The notes under the pieces: model-generated
The model's database searches: none
What the model was told of the DNA's origin: nothing
What the model saw: only the letters and a program-made list of their open reading frames with translations
In this document: in pieces, positions 21,558 to 32,103 of the stretch
How positions within the stretch are numbered: the first letter of the stretch is position 1
Layout: each line of letters begins with the position of its first letter
Translations under genes and position numbers: made by a program
Assembly (NCBI GenBank): GCA_013368445.1
Contig: JAACJO010000035.1
Coordinates: forward strand, 62,001 to 126,000
Origin: Leucocoprinus leucothites
Lineage: Eukaryota; Basidiomycota; Agaricomycetes; Agaricales; Agaricaceae
Direction of reading: 5' to 3'
Length of the DNA: 64,000 nt

Positions 21558-24248
21558 TCTGGTAAGAATAATCAGATCTCTTCGGTTCACATCTATTTGC
21601 AAAACGTGGGACAATCTTACTCCCTGGTTGACACTCTTCTTGAATCCAAAAAGCTGGATTTCGATATAATTTTTATACAGGAACCCCCTTGGAACCACAT
21701 TCGTAAAGCGCCTTCTACAACTAACCCTGAAGGGGATGATGTCATAGGTGCCCCTATCCATCCTGAGTGGCTGTGTATGGTTTGCCCTACTAAGCCTAAT
21801 GACCCCCGACCCTGTACTATGACTTATGTCCACAGGCATCTTATTCGTATGAGACCCATCCTTTGACAGGAATGGGTTAACCATTGGGATATACAAATCT
21901 TGGGATTATTTAACCAGGGTAACTATATCCACTTACTTAACATCTATTCTGACTCATCGTCATCAGCAATTAACTTTCTTTCGACAAACTTCATTGACAT
22001 CCCTAATATTGTGTATATGGGAGGCAACTTCAATTGTCGTTCTCCAGAATAGGATCCCTCAACCTCCCATGTACCCCAATCTGCGATAACTCTAATGGAG
22101 TTAGTAGAGTGTTACAATCTCAATAGGTCAATACTGACCGTGTTCTCTCCAACCCATTTCTCCCCTATCGAAAGTCATAACAATTCAGTTATTGATCTCA
22201 TCTTCTGTGCCAATAATTCTATTTCCCATATCATCAACACCAATTCGAGACTTTCTTCAGATCACGCACCATTGATTATGGATCTCCCAATTCACCCAGA
22301 TTATATTAATTATAAAAAACGTGTACTGCCGAAAGATAGCGATGAAGAGACAGCTTTTATCTCTCAAGTCTCTGAGCATTTAGCGGCTCTTGATTGTTCG
22401 AACATTCATTCTATTTCTTGTCTGAACAATATCTCTAACTCTATTTCTCATATCTTTTCTGAATCTTGGAATATTAATTCTAAAATTGTATGGATTACTA
22501 ACCGGTTAAAGGAATGGTGGTCCCCCCACTGCTCTGAGACTCTTCTTACTTACAGGAGAACAAAGGATCAAAAAGACTGGCAGGCATTCAGAGCAGCTAC
22601 TCGAGCTACCAAATGTTCTTTCTTTGATGCGTGCATCCACGAAATCGCATCGACCAACAAGCAACCCTGGGATCTTATGGAATGGGTCAAACAACACAAA
22701 CTCCCTGCCATTGGGGGTATTTGATATCAAGGATGACCTTGTAATGATCTTCCGGATTTATGGAATGCACTCCATTCATCATACAATTCAGCATCTGGTT
22801 GTCCGGTAAGCCCCAACATTCTGAATGAGATGAAATCCTTTCCCCCCCGTTCTTGGGCTAATTTCTCTACTCTCAAACTATCTGAATCTCTCTCTTCTTG
22901 CACTAATTCTTCAGCACCTGGGCCTGATTATGTCTCCTGGAAACATCTGAAGTCTATCATAGCACACAACGAGTGCCTCAAAAACATACTACTCATTGCT
23001 AATGCATGCATACATCTCTCTCATTGGCCAAGTCACTTCAAAGACTCGGTCTCTATTATCATTCCCAAGCCAAATAAACTGGCCTATGATACCCCGAAAG
23101 CATTTCGTCCTATTGTCCTACTAAACACTTTAGGAAAACTAATCGAGAAGATGATCACACGACGCATGCAGTATGAAGCAGTATCTCTAGAAGTTCTTCA
23201 TCCCAATCAAATGGGTGGAGTAATCCAATGATCTACAGAGGATGCAGGAGTATTCCTCACCCACATTATTCAGGCCAGATGGGCTAAAGGTATGATCACT
23301 AGTGTTTGTGCTTTCAATATCACCCAATTCTTCCCCTCCCTAAACCACAAAATTCTTACTAACATCCTATGATGCCAGGGGTTCGCCCCAGAACTCGTGA
23401 ACTTCTTTTCACATTACCTTATCACGTTCCTATCCGATGCCCATGACGTGGATGTTGGCGTAGGGCAAGGTTCTGCTTTATCCCCCATACTATCCGTGCT
23501 CTATTTAGTGCCCCTCATGTTCATGTTTGACCAACGTGCTCACTTACAGTCTATTCCCTCATCCCTTTTATCCTTTGTCGATAATAGGCTTTGTATATCT
23601 CAAGCGAAGAACTACACTGACACTATTTCTTCCCTCAAATTAGCCTATTCCATTATTAACTCCATCTGCACCAATCTTGGACTTGTCGTCGAACATGACA
23701 AATCTGAGGTCTTTCACTTCTCCCAACGTCATAACGACTCTAATCCCCCCCTTGATTTATCTGATGTCGGCGGTCCTCTCTTGCATCCCAAATGTGTCTG
23801 GCAGTACCTGGGCTTTTATTTCGATCGCTGACTCTCATTCCAAGAACATGTTCGATACTATTCTACCAAAGCACTATCCATGGTGAAAGCTATGGGTATG
23901 CTGGGTAATTCCACCCAAGGCCTGCTTCCTCTCCAGAAATGCCTTCTCTATAGGTCATGCATTGTCCCTGTGGCAACGTATGGCTTCCGATTGTGGTACT
24001 TTGAAGGTGCTCGTAACAAGGTGCTCCTCAAGTCTTTATCATCTATGCAAAGGTGCACGGCTCTCTGGATCATAGGCGCCTTCCGCACTTCCCCTTCAGG
24101 TGGCGCTGAAAGTATTGCTGGTCTTATTCCAATCCACCTTCATCTTCGTAAATTAGCTCTTCGTTCATCATACCGAGTTTCTACTTTACCCTCTAATCAT
24201 GCATTACATTCCCTCCTATCCGATCGTTTCTCTCTTAATGCTCCCCCC
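21555..24248 (+). pseudogene. LINE-C ORF2, N-terminal two thirds (endonuclease and RT)
   Basis: Endonuclease: IYLQNVGQ, FIQEPPWNHIRK, YMGGNFNCRSPE (GDFN changed to GNFN) and SDHAPLI. RT: FRPIVLLNTLGKLIEKMI, motif A AFNITQFFPSL, motif B GQGSALSPILSVLY, and motif C altered to FVDNR, so the second catalytic Asp is lost. Stops at 21864-21866, 22050-22052, 22722-22724, 23229-23231 and further on, plus a short deletion after SHYLI near 23422 removing about ten codons. Interrupted at 24248 by LINE-C2. The C-terminal part is 30855-32103. Confidence 0.9.
24234..24247 (+). repeat. Target-site duplication of LINE-C2 (partner 30855-30868)
   Basis: CTTAATGCTCCCCC against CTTAATGTTCCCCC, one C/T mismatch. 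The pair flanks the antisense LINE-C2 insertion inside LINE-C1. Confidence 0.85.
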
Positions 24249-24460
24249 TTTTTTTTTTTTTTTTTAAAAAATCAATGAATTTATATAGCGGTGCTCAATC
24301 GCAGTCCGCTTTCAACTAAATATTACAGACAGTCGGTACGCTACAGCAAGCTGGGGTACACGAAGCGGTCGAAGACCACTTAAGACAAAGACTATACACG
24401 ATTAGTCCAGTGAAATAGGAAAGACTTGAAAGAGACTATAGAACATGGTGTTATACACAG

Positions 24461-24465
24461 AGATC
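24461..24465. repeat. 5-bp target duplication of TR-GAG (partner 26155-26159)
   Basis: AGATC on both sides. The empty site CACAGAGATC-then-GGACTC is present in other LINE-C copies, confirming a clean insertion at the end of ORF2. Confidence 0.95.
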
Positions 24466-24691
24466 TGTTAGAATGTAAAATGATAGAGAGTAGAGGATGA
24501 TAAGAGAGTAGAGGAAAGCTCAGACACTGACACTGACACACACACAAAAGTGGGGAAGAAGATGATCGATTGGGAGGCTGAGGCCCTCCTTATATACCTA
24601 GCTACATGGTCTGTGTGCAGTATGGTCATGTGACTACAACTATCCCCATTTAGACAAAGGGGGTGAGGCTGAAGCTGGTCATAATCTAACA
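24466..24691 (-). repeat. TR-GAG 3' LTR
   Basis: 226 bp with TGTTAGA/TCTAACA ends, 224 of 226 bases identical to the 5' LTR. CTTATATACCTAG inside may hold promoter or terminator signals. Element orientation is minus. Confidence 0.93.
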
Positions 24692-24705
24692 CAACCCCCT
24701 GACCA
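24692..24705 (-). other. TR-GAG polypurine tract
   Basis: Sense strand reads GGTCAGGGGGGTTG-like purine-rich sequence directly before the 3' LTR, the expected plus-strand primer position for LTR retrotransposons. Confidence 0.7.
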
Positions 24706-24813
24706 GAAGAAGCTATATAAGAAGAAAGCATCAAAGAGAAAAGAAAAGAAAGGAATAACAAGAAACAACCCCCTAATCTAAGAAACAAAAAATGTCCATC
24801 ACAAACAAGTCTA

Positions 24814-25833
24814 TCAAATAAGATGAGCAATAATACGGAAAGAGTGGCCAGAATAAGCAAAATGAACAGCATGGTGTCTAGGAGTAGGAGGAGGAGATGG
24901 GGAAGGAGAACCAGTTGGAGAACCATAAGGAGATGAGAGAAAGTGGAAGACAGAGTTGGCCTTCTGAACCTCAGAGTGTCTGTTCTGCTTGGAATTGACA
25001 ATGATCCAGTCCTTGACCTCCTGAGGCATATTATACATACACCTGGCTGCAATGTGACCCTCCCTACCACATCTGTGACAGTGACCTTCATTGGTGGGAT
25101 TGCACCACCTGAAGCCCTTAGAGTCAATAAGAGTGGGAGAAGTGGTGGATGAGGGACCAGAAGAGGAGTGACCATAACCAGGGGACCTGGAAGACTTGGC
25201 CTTGCTAGAGACAGCAAAGGCTTGAGTCTGGGTAAAGGAGGGTGAAGTGGCAATAGAGGTGGCAGAGTTAAGGTACTTCTTCACATCCTCCAGGGTGAGC
25301 TCCTTGTCCAGGAGAAGTAGGGAAGTCCTGACATGGTCAAAGGAAGAATCCAACCCCATCAGAATGATATCAGTAATCTCCTTATCCTCCACAGAACAGC
25401 CCATTTCCTTCAACTTCTGAGCAGCAGTGACCACCTCATGGATGAAGAGGCCAACAGGCTGTGAGGTGTCATGAGTGATGCCATGATAGAGATGTCTCCT
25501 GGCCTGAACCCTGAGACCAATAGTGGATCTCTCATAATGGGGCTTGAGCTTGGACCAAGATGACCTTCCAGAAGGGGTGGGGTTATCATCCTCTACCAAA
25601 TACCAGAGGCTATAATCAATCTTGGCAATAATGAAGGCATAGAGCTGCTCATCAAGTGCCTGCCAGTCAGCATAGGTGGCATGTTCCTTGTCAGGAGGGG
25701 AGCCAGTGATGACAGAGGTGGCTCTGGCAGCACTGAAGAAGTGCTTCATGGCTTTGGACCATGGAACCCAGTTGGACCCATCAAGCATAGGGACAGAGTT
25801 GTGGATGGTGTTGGCAATAGCAGGAATAGACAT
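24814..25833 (-). CDS. gag: TR-GAG Gag polyprotein (intact)
   Basis: 339 aa, no disruptions. Residues about 15-190 match the copia-type Gag capsid region: DGSNWVPWSKAMKHFF near the N terminus, then a helical body with YSLWYLVEDDNP, SWSKLKPHYERST and EMGCSVEDKEITDIILMGLD. A Ser-rich linker leads to one CCHC knuckle (CHRCGREGHIAARC, residues 252-265), and the C-terminal tail is Pro/Ser-rich. Gag would form the virus-like particle around its own RNA. The start was chosen as the ATG at 25833 (MSIPAIAN); the longer open frame upstream runs into the LTR. It is the only intact recognisable gene in the window. Domain assignment is by motif reading. Confidence 0.88.
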   Translation of the reverse strand: MSIPAIANTIHNSVPMLDGSNWVPWSKAMKHFFSAARATSVITGSPPDKEHATYADWQALDEQLYAFIIAKIDYSLWYLVEDDNPTPSGRSSWSKLKPHYERSTIGLRVQARRHLYHGITHDTSQPVGLFIHEVVTAAQKLKEMGCSVEDKEITDIILMGLDSSFDHVRTSLLLLDKELTLEDVKKYLNSATSIATSPSFTQTQAFAVSSKAKSSRSPGYGHSSSGPSSTTSPTLIDSKGFRWCNPTNEGHCHRCGREGHIAARCMYNMPQEVKDWIIVNSKQNRHSEVQKANSVFHFLSSPYGSPTGSPSPSPPPTPRHHAVHFAYSGHSFRIIAHLI

Positions 25834-25914
25834 GGTAGAAGATGATGGCAAATAAAGGCAAACAAAATGTGTGACAGCAAGGGTGGTATAGCAGTGGTAT
25901 AATAGATTAGAAGC

Positions 25915-25928
25915 CAGGGCCCATAACC
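25915..25928 (-). other. Primer-binding site, half initiator-Met tRNA type
   Basis: Immediately after the 5' LTR the sense strand reads GGTTATGGGCCCTGG. Drosophila copia uses the same GGTTATGGGCCC start, complementary to the anticodon-arm end of a cleaved initiator-Met tRNA. The exact host tRNA is not in the window. Confidence 0.75.
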
Positions 25929-26154
25929 TGTTAGAATGTAAAATGATAGAGAGTAGAGGATGATAAGAGAGTAGAGGAAAGCTCAGACACTGACACTGAC
26001 ACACACACAAAAGTGGGGAAGAAGATGATCGATTGGGAGGCTGAGGCCCTCCTTATATACCTAGCTACATGGTCTGTGCACAGTATGGTCATGTGACTAC
26101 AACTATCCCCATTTAGACAAAGGGGGTGAGGCTGAAGCTGGTCATAATCTAACA
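25929..26154 (-). repeat. TR-GAG 5' LTR
   Basis: 226 bp, ends TGTTAGA/TCTAACA. Directly followed by the AGATC duplication at 26155. Confidence 0.93.
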
Positions 26155-26159
26155 AGATC

Positions 26160-28552
26160 AGACTCAAAGGAAAGAAAAGAGAGGAAATGAAAGAGTATAG
26201 TTCACCTTCATTTGGTTCGGCAGGCACAGGAGCTTGAGGCAGCGGTGGACGTATGTCGTGATTGGTGAAGGCAAAAGTGGCCGGGTTCTTTTTCAAGAAC
26301 TCGATGAAGAACTCGTACTGAGGGAAAGCGCATTGCATCCATTGAGTGCAGAGAGGATAGAGGGGGCAATAACACAGAATATGGTGTCGTGTTTCCAGGT
26401 GATGGCCACAGCGACAGGATTTGTGCTTGAGGGGGAAGAACCTCTTGCGATAAGCTCCAATAGGAGCATGATTGAGGATGGCATGTGTCATACGTGCACA
26501 TAATGATGGCGATTCATTAGCTAAGGGAAGCCAGGTGCCTCCTTTGACGTAAGTGGGGGTGAGGAACTTGCGATTCTTTTTTGAAAGAAGGAAACCACTG
26601 CCGCAGTATTTCTTCTTCCAAAATGTGGATTCCCAGGATTTCTGGCAATCGTTGGTGATTTTGCGTCGCAAAAAGTCAAGAGTGGCACCTAAATGTGAAG
26701 GGGTGTGAATGCGTGTGGTTGTGACATCCTTATGGACTTTGAGGTGGGGCTTCCAACGCCACTTGGAAGGGACGTCCCAAAAGTCGATAGAGTGAGAAGG
26801 TTTGGCCACGAGCCAATTGGATAAGAGTCGGCAGACTTGGATGGAGTGAGATTGACTTGAGTGGATAGAAGGGTTGACTGCCAGCTTAGCTGCTGGGAGA
26901 CAATCGGTGATGAGGATGATGTGATCACATTGTAGGGAAATGGCCTTGGCGATGCCAATGCAAATGGAATAAAGTTCAGCATCAGTGGATGATGCTCGAC
27001 TGCTAGCCTGTTTTGCATGGGACACTTGTCATCCGCCGCGATATATATGTGCCGCCGAAACTGCCTGAAGGGAACCTACAAGTGGAACAGAAGTGTCAGT
27101 GACAACCGAAATACAATTACAATCAGAGGAAGAAGAGGTGAAAACAGCATCAAGAGCCGATACATGTTTATACATCTTGTGTTTGTCCGAGCGATTATAA
27201 GGATGAAAGTGAATAGAATCAGAAAAGATGTCCATGAGACAAGACCCAGGCTTGGATTCAGGAGCAAATGGGGAGAAGGAATCAGACAGATGAGAAAGAG
27301 AACTATCTACATCAATGAGAGGGCCTTTGACTTTAGCTTTTTTGGCCGGAGTAAGGAAGCGAAGTGATTGGGGATGAGGGGGAGAGTCAAGAGAGAAACG
27401 ATCAGATAAAAGGGAACGTAACGCATGATTTGAAGGTAAAGTAGAAACTCGATACGATGAACGAATGGCTAATTTACGAAGATGGAGGTGGATTGGAATA
27501 AGTCCAGCAATACTTTCAACACCACCTGAAGGGGAGGTACGGAAGGTGCCTGTGATCCAAAGAGCCGCGTGCCTCTGCATAGATGATAAGGACTTAAGGA
27601 GTGCCTTGTTACGGGCACCTTCATAGTACCATAAATGGAAGCCATATGTTGCCACAGGGATGATGCACGACCTATAAAGGAGGCATTTCTGGAGTGGGAG
27701 GAGGCCTCGGGTGGAATTCCCTAGCATACCCATGGCTTTTACCATGGACAATGCTTTGGTAGAGTAGTATCGGATGTGTTCTTGAAATGAGAGTCGCCGA
27801 TCAAAGTAGAAGCCAAGGTAGCGCCATACACATTTGGGATGCAGGAGAGGGCCATTGACGTCGGAAAGGTCAAGGGGAGGATTGGAATCATTATGACGTT
27901 GAGAGAAGTGAATGACCTCAGACTTGTCATGTTCAACGATAAGCCTGAGATTAGTGCATATGGAGTTAATGATGGAATAAGCTGCTTTGAGGGAAGAAAT
28001 AGTGTCAGTGTAGTTCTTTGCTTGAGATATACAAAGCCCATCATCAACAAAGGATAGAAGGGAAGAGGGAATAGACTGTAATTGAGCACGTTGATCAAAC
28101 ATGAACATGAGAGGCGCTAAATAAAGCGCAGATAGGATGGGGGATAAAGCAGAGCCTTGCCCTATGCCAACATCCACATCATGGACATCAGAAAGGAATG
28201 TGTTCCACATAAACTGGGTGGAGTGACCTATAAGGTAATGTGAGAAGAAATTTACAAGTTCTGGGGTGAACCCCTGACATCGTAGGATGTTAGTGAGAAT
28301 TTCGTGATTAAGGGAGGGGAAGAACTGGGCGATGTCGAAAGCACAAACACTGGTGATCAAGTCTTTGGCCTACCCGGCCCGGATAATATGAGTGAGGAAT
28401 ACACCTGCATCCTTGGTAGAATGTTGGATAACTCCACCCATTTGGTTGGGGTGAAGAACATTTAGAGATACCGCCTCATACTGTATACGGCGAGCGATCA
28501 TCTTTTCGATTAGTTTTCCTAAAGTGTTTAGTAGGACAATGGGTCGAAATGC
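26160..28552 (-). pseudogene. LINE-C2 ORF2, RT plus RNase H
   Basis: Antisense. RT: MIARRIQYEAVS, motif A AFDIAQFFPSL, motif B GQGSALSPILSALY, motif C FVDDGLC near 28040. RNase H: VVTDTSV, STDAELYSICIG, IILITDCLPAAKLA. C-terminal CRCGHHLETRHHILCYC. Stops near 28368 (TGG to TAG) and at 27026-27028 (CGA to TGA). A one-base deletion near 26185 shifts the last codons. TR-GAG is inserted between the Asp-Leu codons and the terminal stop at 24451. Upstream codons are at 30795-30854 beyond the LINE-A insertion. Confidence 0.88.
28539..28552 (+). repeat. Target-site duplication of LINE-A (partner 30781-30794)
   Basis: ATGGGTCGAAATGC against ATGGGTCAAAACGC. Both mismatches fall at CpG sites (CG to CA, CG to TG), so the pair was probably identical at insertion. 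Confidence 0.88.
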
Positions 28553-30780
28553 CATTCTACATGGGCAAGCGAAAGTCTAAGTCTAAGGGCCCCCCCCACC
28601 AAACTACCAAGTCCACCAAGGCCTCTGCCGATGAGCTCAACATCGCCGAGATGTCCGAGGACAAACATCTTGACCCCTACAACGATCCCCGCAACATTTG
28701 CAGGTTCTTCGGACCTCCCCAGGCTGACATTTCATCGCCTAGACCCTCTTCCCTGCCTGCCACTGACGTTCCGTCGCAGATGGCGGTCGCTCCCTTGGCT
28801 GACGTTCCGTCGCCGTCCCCAAAACCCTTCACTGTGAGTGGACAGACGTTCTACCCTGTGAAGGATCTTCCCCCCCCAGCACCACCATCCGCTGTCTCCT
28901 CCGGATCTACTGAGGAGTCTGTTGAGACCCGGGCTCTTGCTGGGATCTGCTTCTTCTCCCACTTTATTGGGAGCGTTCCCTCAGGCCCTCTTCCGGAGGC
29001 CACCACTGCCATGATCATTCCGACTCTTGTTGGGCTGGTTGCAGAAGTTTTAAACCGGGGCCAAGGCGACACGGCCCTCACCAATGAGCGAATGCAAGCC
29101 CAGGGATGGGACACATTTGCAGATTTCATTTGGGACTGTGCCACCAGAGTTGAAGGGGCCTACCCTAAACGTATGCGCATTGCCCATGAGGTGACCCATG
29201 GATCCGCTGACAAAGCGGAACCATGTGACATTGCCATGGGCTCCCCTAAAGCACCCAAACAAACTCCCTTGGATTGCCAGCCTGCCCCGGCCTGTCCCAC
29301 TTTACCACCCAAGCAAGCGCCTGTTAAAGTGCGCACTAGTGGCCCTCCCCAAGCTAGGGTTAGGTCTGATGGCCAAGCTCAGTGAGCACCCACCAAAGCA
29401 CCCCCTCCTCCCACCTCGGTCAAGAAGTTCTTCGCCAAGGCAGCCCGCCCTGCTGGAGTTGCGTCACTGATCAAGTTGGTGCAATCCCACCCTGATCTCG
29501 ATCCTGATTGCATCACTGCTATGCATCAGGCCACCCAAGCTGCTGCTCCCACCACTCGGAAGCCGCGCATGACAACTGCAGGCCCTACCCACCGCCAACT
29601 CTTCCTCGACTTTGTCGGCAGTGCCGATGAGGTCACCTACCTCCATCACAAGGCCATGTACCTTCTCAACGACTCCCTCTCCCACGCCAAGTCGACCTTG
29701 TGTGTGGAGAACATCACCAAGGTGTACAGCACGATCGCGCTGCATACCTCCTCCGTTCCCTCTGACGCCGACTGTGACGTCATTGAGTCCTCCATCCCCT
29801 CCATCTTCACTGCCCCCTTTGCGATCAAGACGCGCCGCCCCAGGTCAAGGTCCTACCTCAAGATCCTCGACGTCCCTTACTTCGTGAACGGTGTCCGCAT
29901 CACACTGAATCACGTGACCGACCGCATGCGACTGTCTGCTTTCAAGGACATTTTCGCAGATGTTTCATCTGTGTGCATTATGTGCAACTCCACCAGAGCT
30001 GACACCGCCACCGTTTGGTTCGACCTCTGGGACTCTCAATCAGGAGCGAGCGCCAAGAAGCTCCTGGGCAAGTACCTTCACTTTGAGGGTGTGCAGTCCG
30101 TCATCCGGGCTGCGTGCGCTCATCCAGGCAGTCCTCAGTGTCAGCATTGCTGGCGCTGGGGGCATTCTACCTCATTGTGCCGTGCCCGTGCGTTGCGATG
30201 CGCCGCCTGTGGCGGTCCTCATCATACTGAGAACTACCGCTCCCACTCGAGCTGTTGTAAAGGGAGTCCAAAGGCCAATCCCCTGATTCCGCCCACCCCC
30301 GCCGAGGATCCATGTCCTCACATCAAGTGCGTCAACTGTGCCAAGTCACATGCAGCTGACGATTGCAAATGCCCATTCTGGCGACACCGGTTTGACCAGC
30401 TTTGGCTTGAAAACCATCGTCGCGATGCCACTCGGTCGCGTCTGTAGGGTTCTCTTCCCTATAGGTCGCATTGTCCGCCCCCGCGCTGTGCATGGTGGGC
30501 CATGGAGATCCATGCCGTGCACTTCCATCCGCCAGTAAAACAGAACAGCCCGACTTGTATTGTAGTATGCTTTCATTTCGAACTATGTACCACTGCATGA
30601 AGATGTCATTTGTACTAGGTGGACTTCGGACTCATATTTATACCTAGCTATGTAGATGTGTAGTTGGTAGCAGTACTTTCTGCATGTTGTAGTAGTTGGG
30701 CGTGGACTGCTATCGCACACCGCGTTATAAATTTGCAACCCCTCTGGGGTCGCGTTGAAATAAATAAATAAATAAATAAA
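28553..30780 (+). mobile_element. LINE-A, nearly full-length, inside LINE-C2
   Basis: Starts 8 bp before the ORF1 ATG (leader truncated). It carries ORF1, 333 bases of 3' UTR without a gene (30448-30780), the terminus GGACTGCTATCGC ... GTTATAAATTTGCAACCCC, and a tail made of AAAT repeats. No ORF2. Confidence 0.92.
28561..30447 (+). pseudogene. LINE-A ORF1 (A1 type), one stop
   Basis: 629 codons. MGKRKSKSKGPP start, SEDKHLDPYNDPRNICRFFG, and Pro-rich stretches. The A1 helical module reads RALAGICFFSHFIGSVPSGP ... PTLVGLVAEVLNRGQGD ... QGWDTFADFIWDC. A linker with VRTSGPPQARVRSDGQAQ follows, then the single in-frame stop TGA at 29383-29385 (CGA in the copy at 36038). The C-terminal half has GPTHRQLFLDFVGS, RSRSYLKILDVPYFV, FDLWDSQSGASAKK and the zinc knuckles CQHCWRWGHSTSLC, CAACGGPHHTENY (last His to Tyr) and CVNCAKSHAADDCKC. 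Without the stop it would be complete. Natural stop at 30445-30447. Confidence 0.9.
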
Positions 30781-30854
30781 ATGGGTCAAAACGCTTTTGG
30801 TGTATCATAGGCCGGTTTATTCAGCTTGGGGATGATAATAGAGACCGAGTCTTT

Positions 30855-32103
30855 CTTAATGTTCCCCCTCATCCCCAATCGATTTGCCTTCTCACTCCAG
30901 CCAAAAAAGCTAAAGTCAAAGGCCCTCTTATTGATGTAGATAGTTCTCTTTCTCATCTTTCTGATTCCTTCTCTCCATTTGCTCCTGAATCCAAGCCTGG
31001 GACTCGACTCATGGATATCTTTTCCAACTCTATTCATTTTCATCCTTGTAACCACTCGGACAAACACAAGATGTATAAACATGTATTGACTCTTGATTCT
31101 GTTTTCTCCTTCTCCTCTTCTGATCGTAACTGTATTTCAGTTGTCACTGATGCTTCTGTTCCACTTGTAGGTTCCCTTCAGGCGGTCTTGGTGGCACATA
31201 TATATCGTGGTGGACGACAAGTGTCCCACACAAAACAGGCAAGCGGTCGGGCGTCGTCTACTGATGCCGAACTCTACTCCATTCACATCGGCATCGCCAA
31301 AGCCATTTCTCTTCATTGTGATCACATCATCCTCATCACCAACTTGTCTCCCAGCAGCCAAGCTAGCAGTCAACCCCTCTATACACTCGAGCCAATCACA
31401 CTCCATCCAAGTCTGCTGACTTTTATCCAGCTGGCTCGCAGCCAAACCTTCTCGCTCTATTGACTTTTGGGACATCCCTTCCAAATGGTGCTGGAAGCCC
31501 CACCTTAAAGTCCACAACAACGTTACCACCACACGCATACATGCCCCTCCTCATTTAGGCACCACTCTTGACTTCTTGCGACAAAAAATTACCAACAACT
31601 GCCAAAAATCCTGGGAGTCCACCTTCTGGAAGAAGAAATACCACGGCAGTGGTTTCCTTCTTTCAAAAAAGAATCGCAAATTCCTCATCCCCACATATGT
31701 CAAAGGGGGCACCTGGCTTCCCTTAGCCAATGAATCACCATCACTATGCGCACGCATGACCCATGCCATCCTCAATCATGCTCCTATCGGAGCTTATCGC
31801 GAGAGGTTTTTCCCCCTCGAGCCCAAGTCCTGTCGTTGTAGCCATTACCTGGAAACACAACATCATATCCTGTGTTACTGCCCCCTCTATCCCTTCCGCA
31901 CTCAGTGGGTGCAATGCACTTTCCCTCAGTACGAGTTCCTCATCGAGTTCTTGAAAAAGAACCCGGCCGCTTTTGCCTTCACCAATCACGACACACATCC
32001 ACTGCTGCCTCAAGCTCCTGTGCCCGCCAAACCAAATGAAGATGAACTATATTCTTTCATTTCATCTTGTCTCTTTTCCTTTGAGTCCGATCTCTGTGTA
32101 TGA
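30855..32103 (+). pseudogene. LINE-C1 ORF2, RNase H and C-terminal part
   Basis: Continues 24248 after LINE-C2. KAKVKGPLIDVDSSLSHLS, RNase H VVTDASV, STDAELYSIHIG, IILIT, then a one-base insertion near 31342 shifts the frame before the second Asp motif. The correct frame resumes through WDIPSKWCWKPHLKVH and the C-terminal CRCSHYLETQHHILCYC (one Gly lost). Terminal TGA at 32101-32103. Confidence 0.87.

Larger units (their letters stand above)
24466..26154 (-). mobile_element. TR-GAG: complete gag-only copia-type LTR retrotransposon
   Basis: 1,689 bp: two 226-bp LTRs, a primer-binding site, one gag frame, a purine tract, and nothing else. There is no protease, integrase, RT or RNase H. It sits exactly in a 5-bp target duplication. 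The LTRs differ at two adjacent bases only (TG at 24616-24617, CA in the other copy), so the insertion is recent. It must depend on an autonomous copia relative for enzymes; the Copia-1 LTR in this window is a different sequence. Confidence 0.93.
24249..30854 (-). mobile_element. LINE-C2, 5'-truncated, antisense inside LINE-C1
   Basis: A-tail at 24249 (T on plus), terminus and 3' UTR 24270-24465, ORF2 26160-28552 and a last 5' piece at 30795-30854, truncated in the RT at DSVSIIIPK. It hosts TR-GAG (24466-26154) and LINE-A (28553-30780). Flanked by the 14-bp duplication at 24234 and 30855. Confidence 0.9.

Noticed and set aside
24814..25253. Alternative 261-codon minus frame over the gag region
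   Set aside because: Leu/Pro/Ser-rich shadow in another frame of gag.
25834..26010. N-terminal extension of TR-GAG Gag (MCVCQCQCLSF...)
   Set aside because: It lies in the LTR and over the primer-binding site, low in complexity, and the same sequence appears as a chance extension of the neighbouring LINE-C2 frame.
24466..26154. TR-GAG as an internal-deletion derivative of Copia-1
   Set aside because: The LTRs are different in sequence and length (226 against 302 bp). Derivation from another copia family remains possible.
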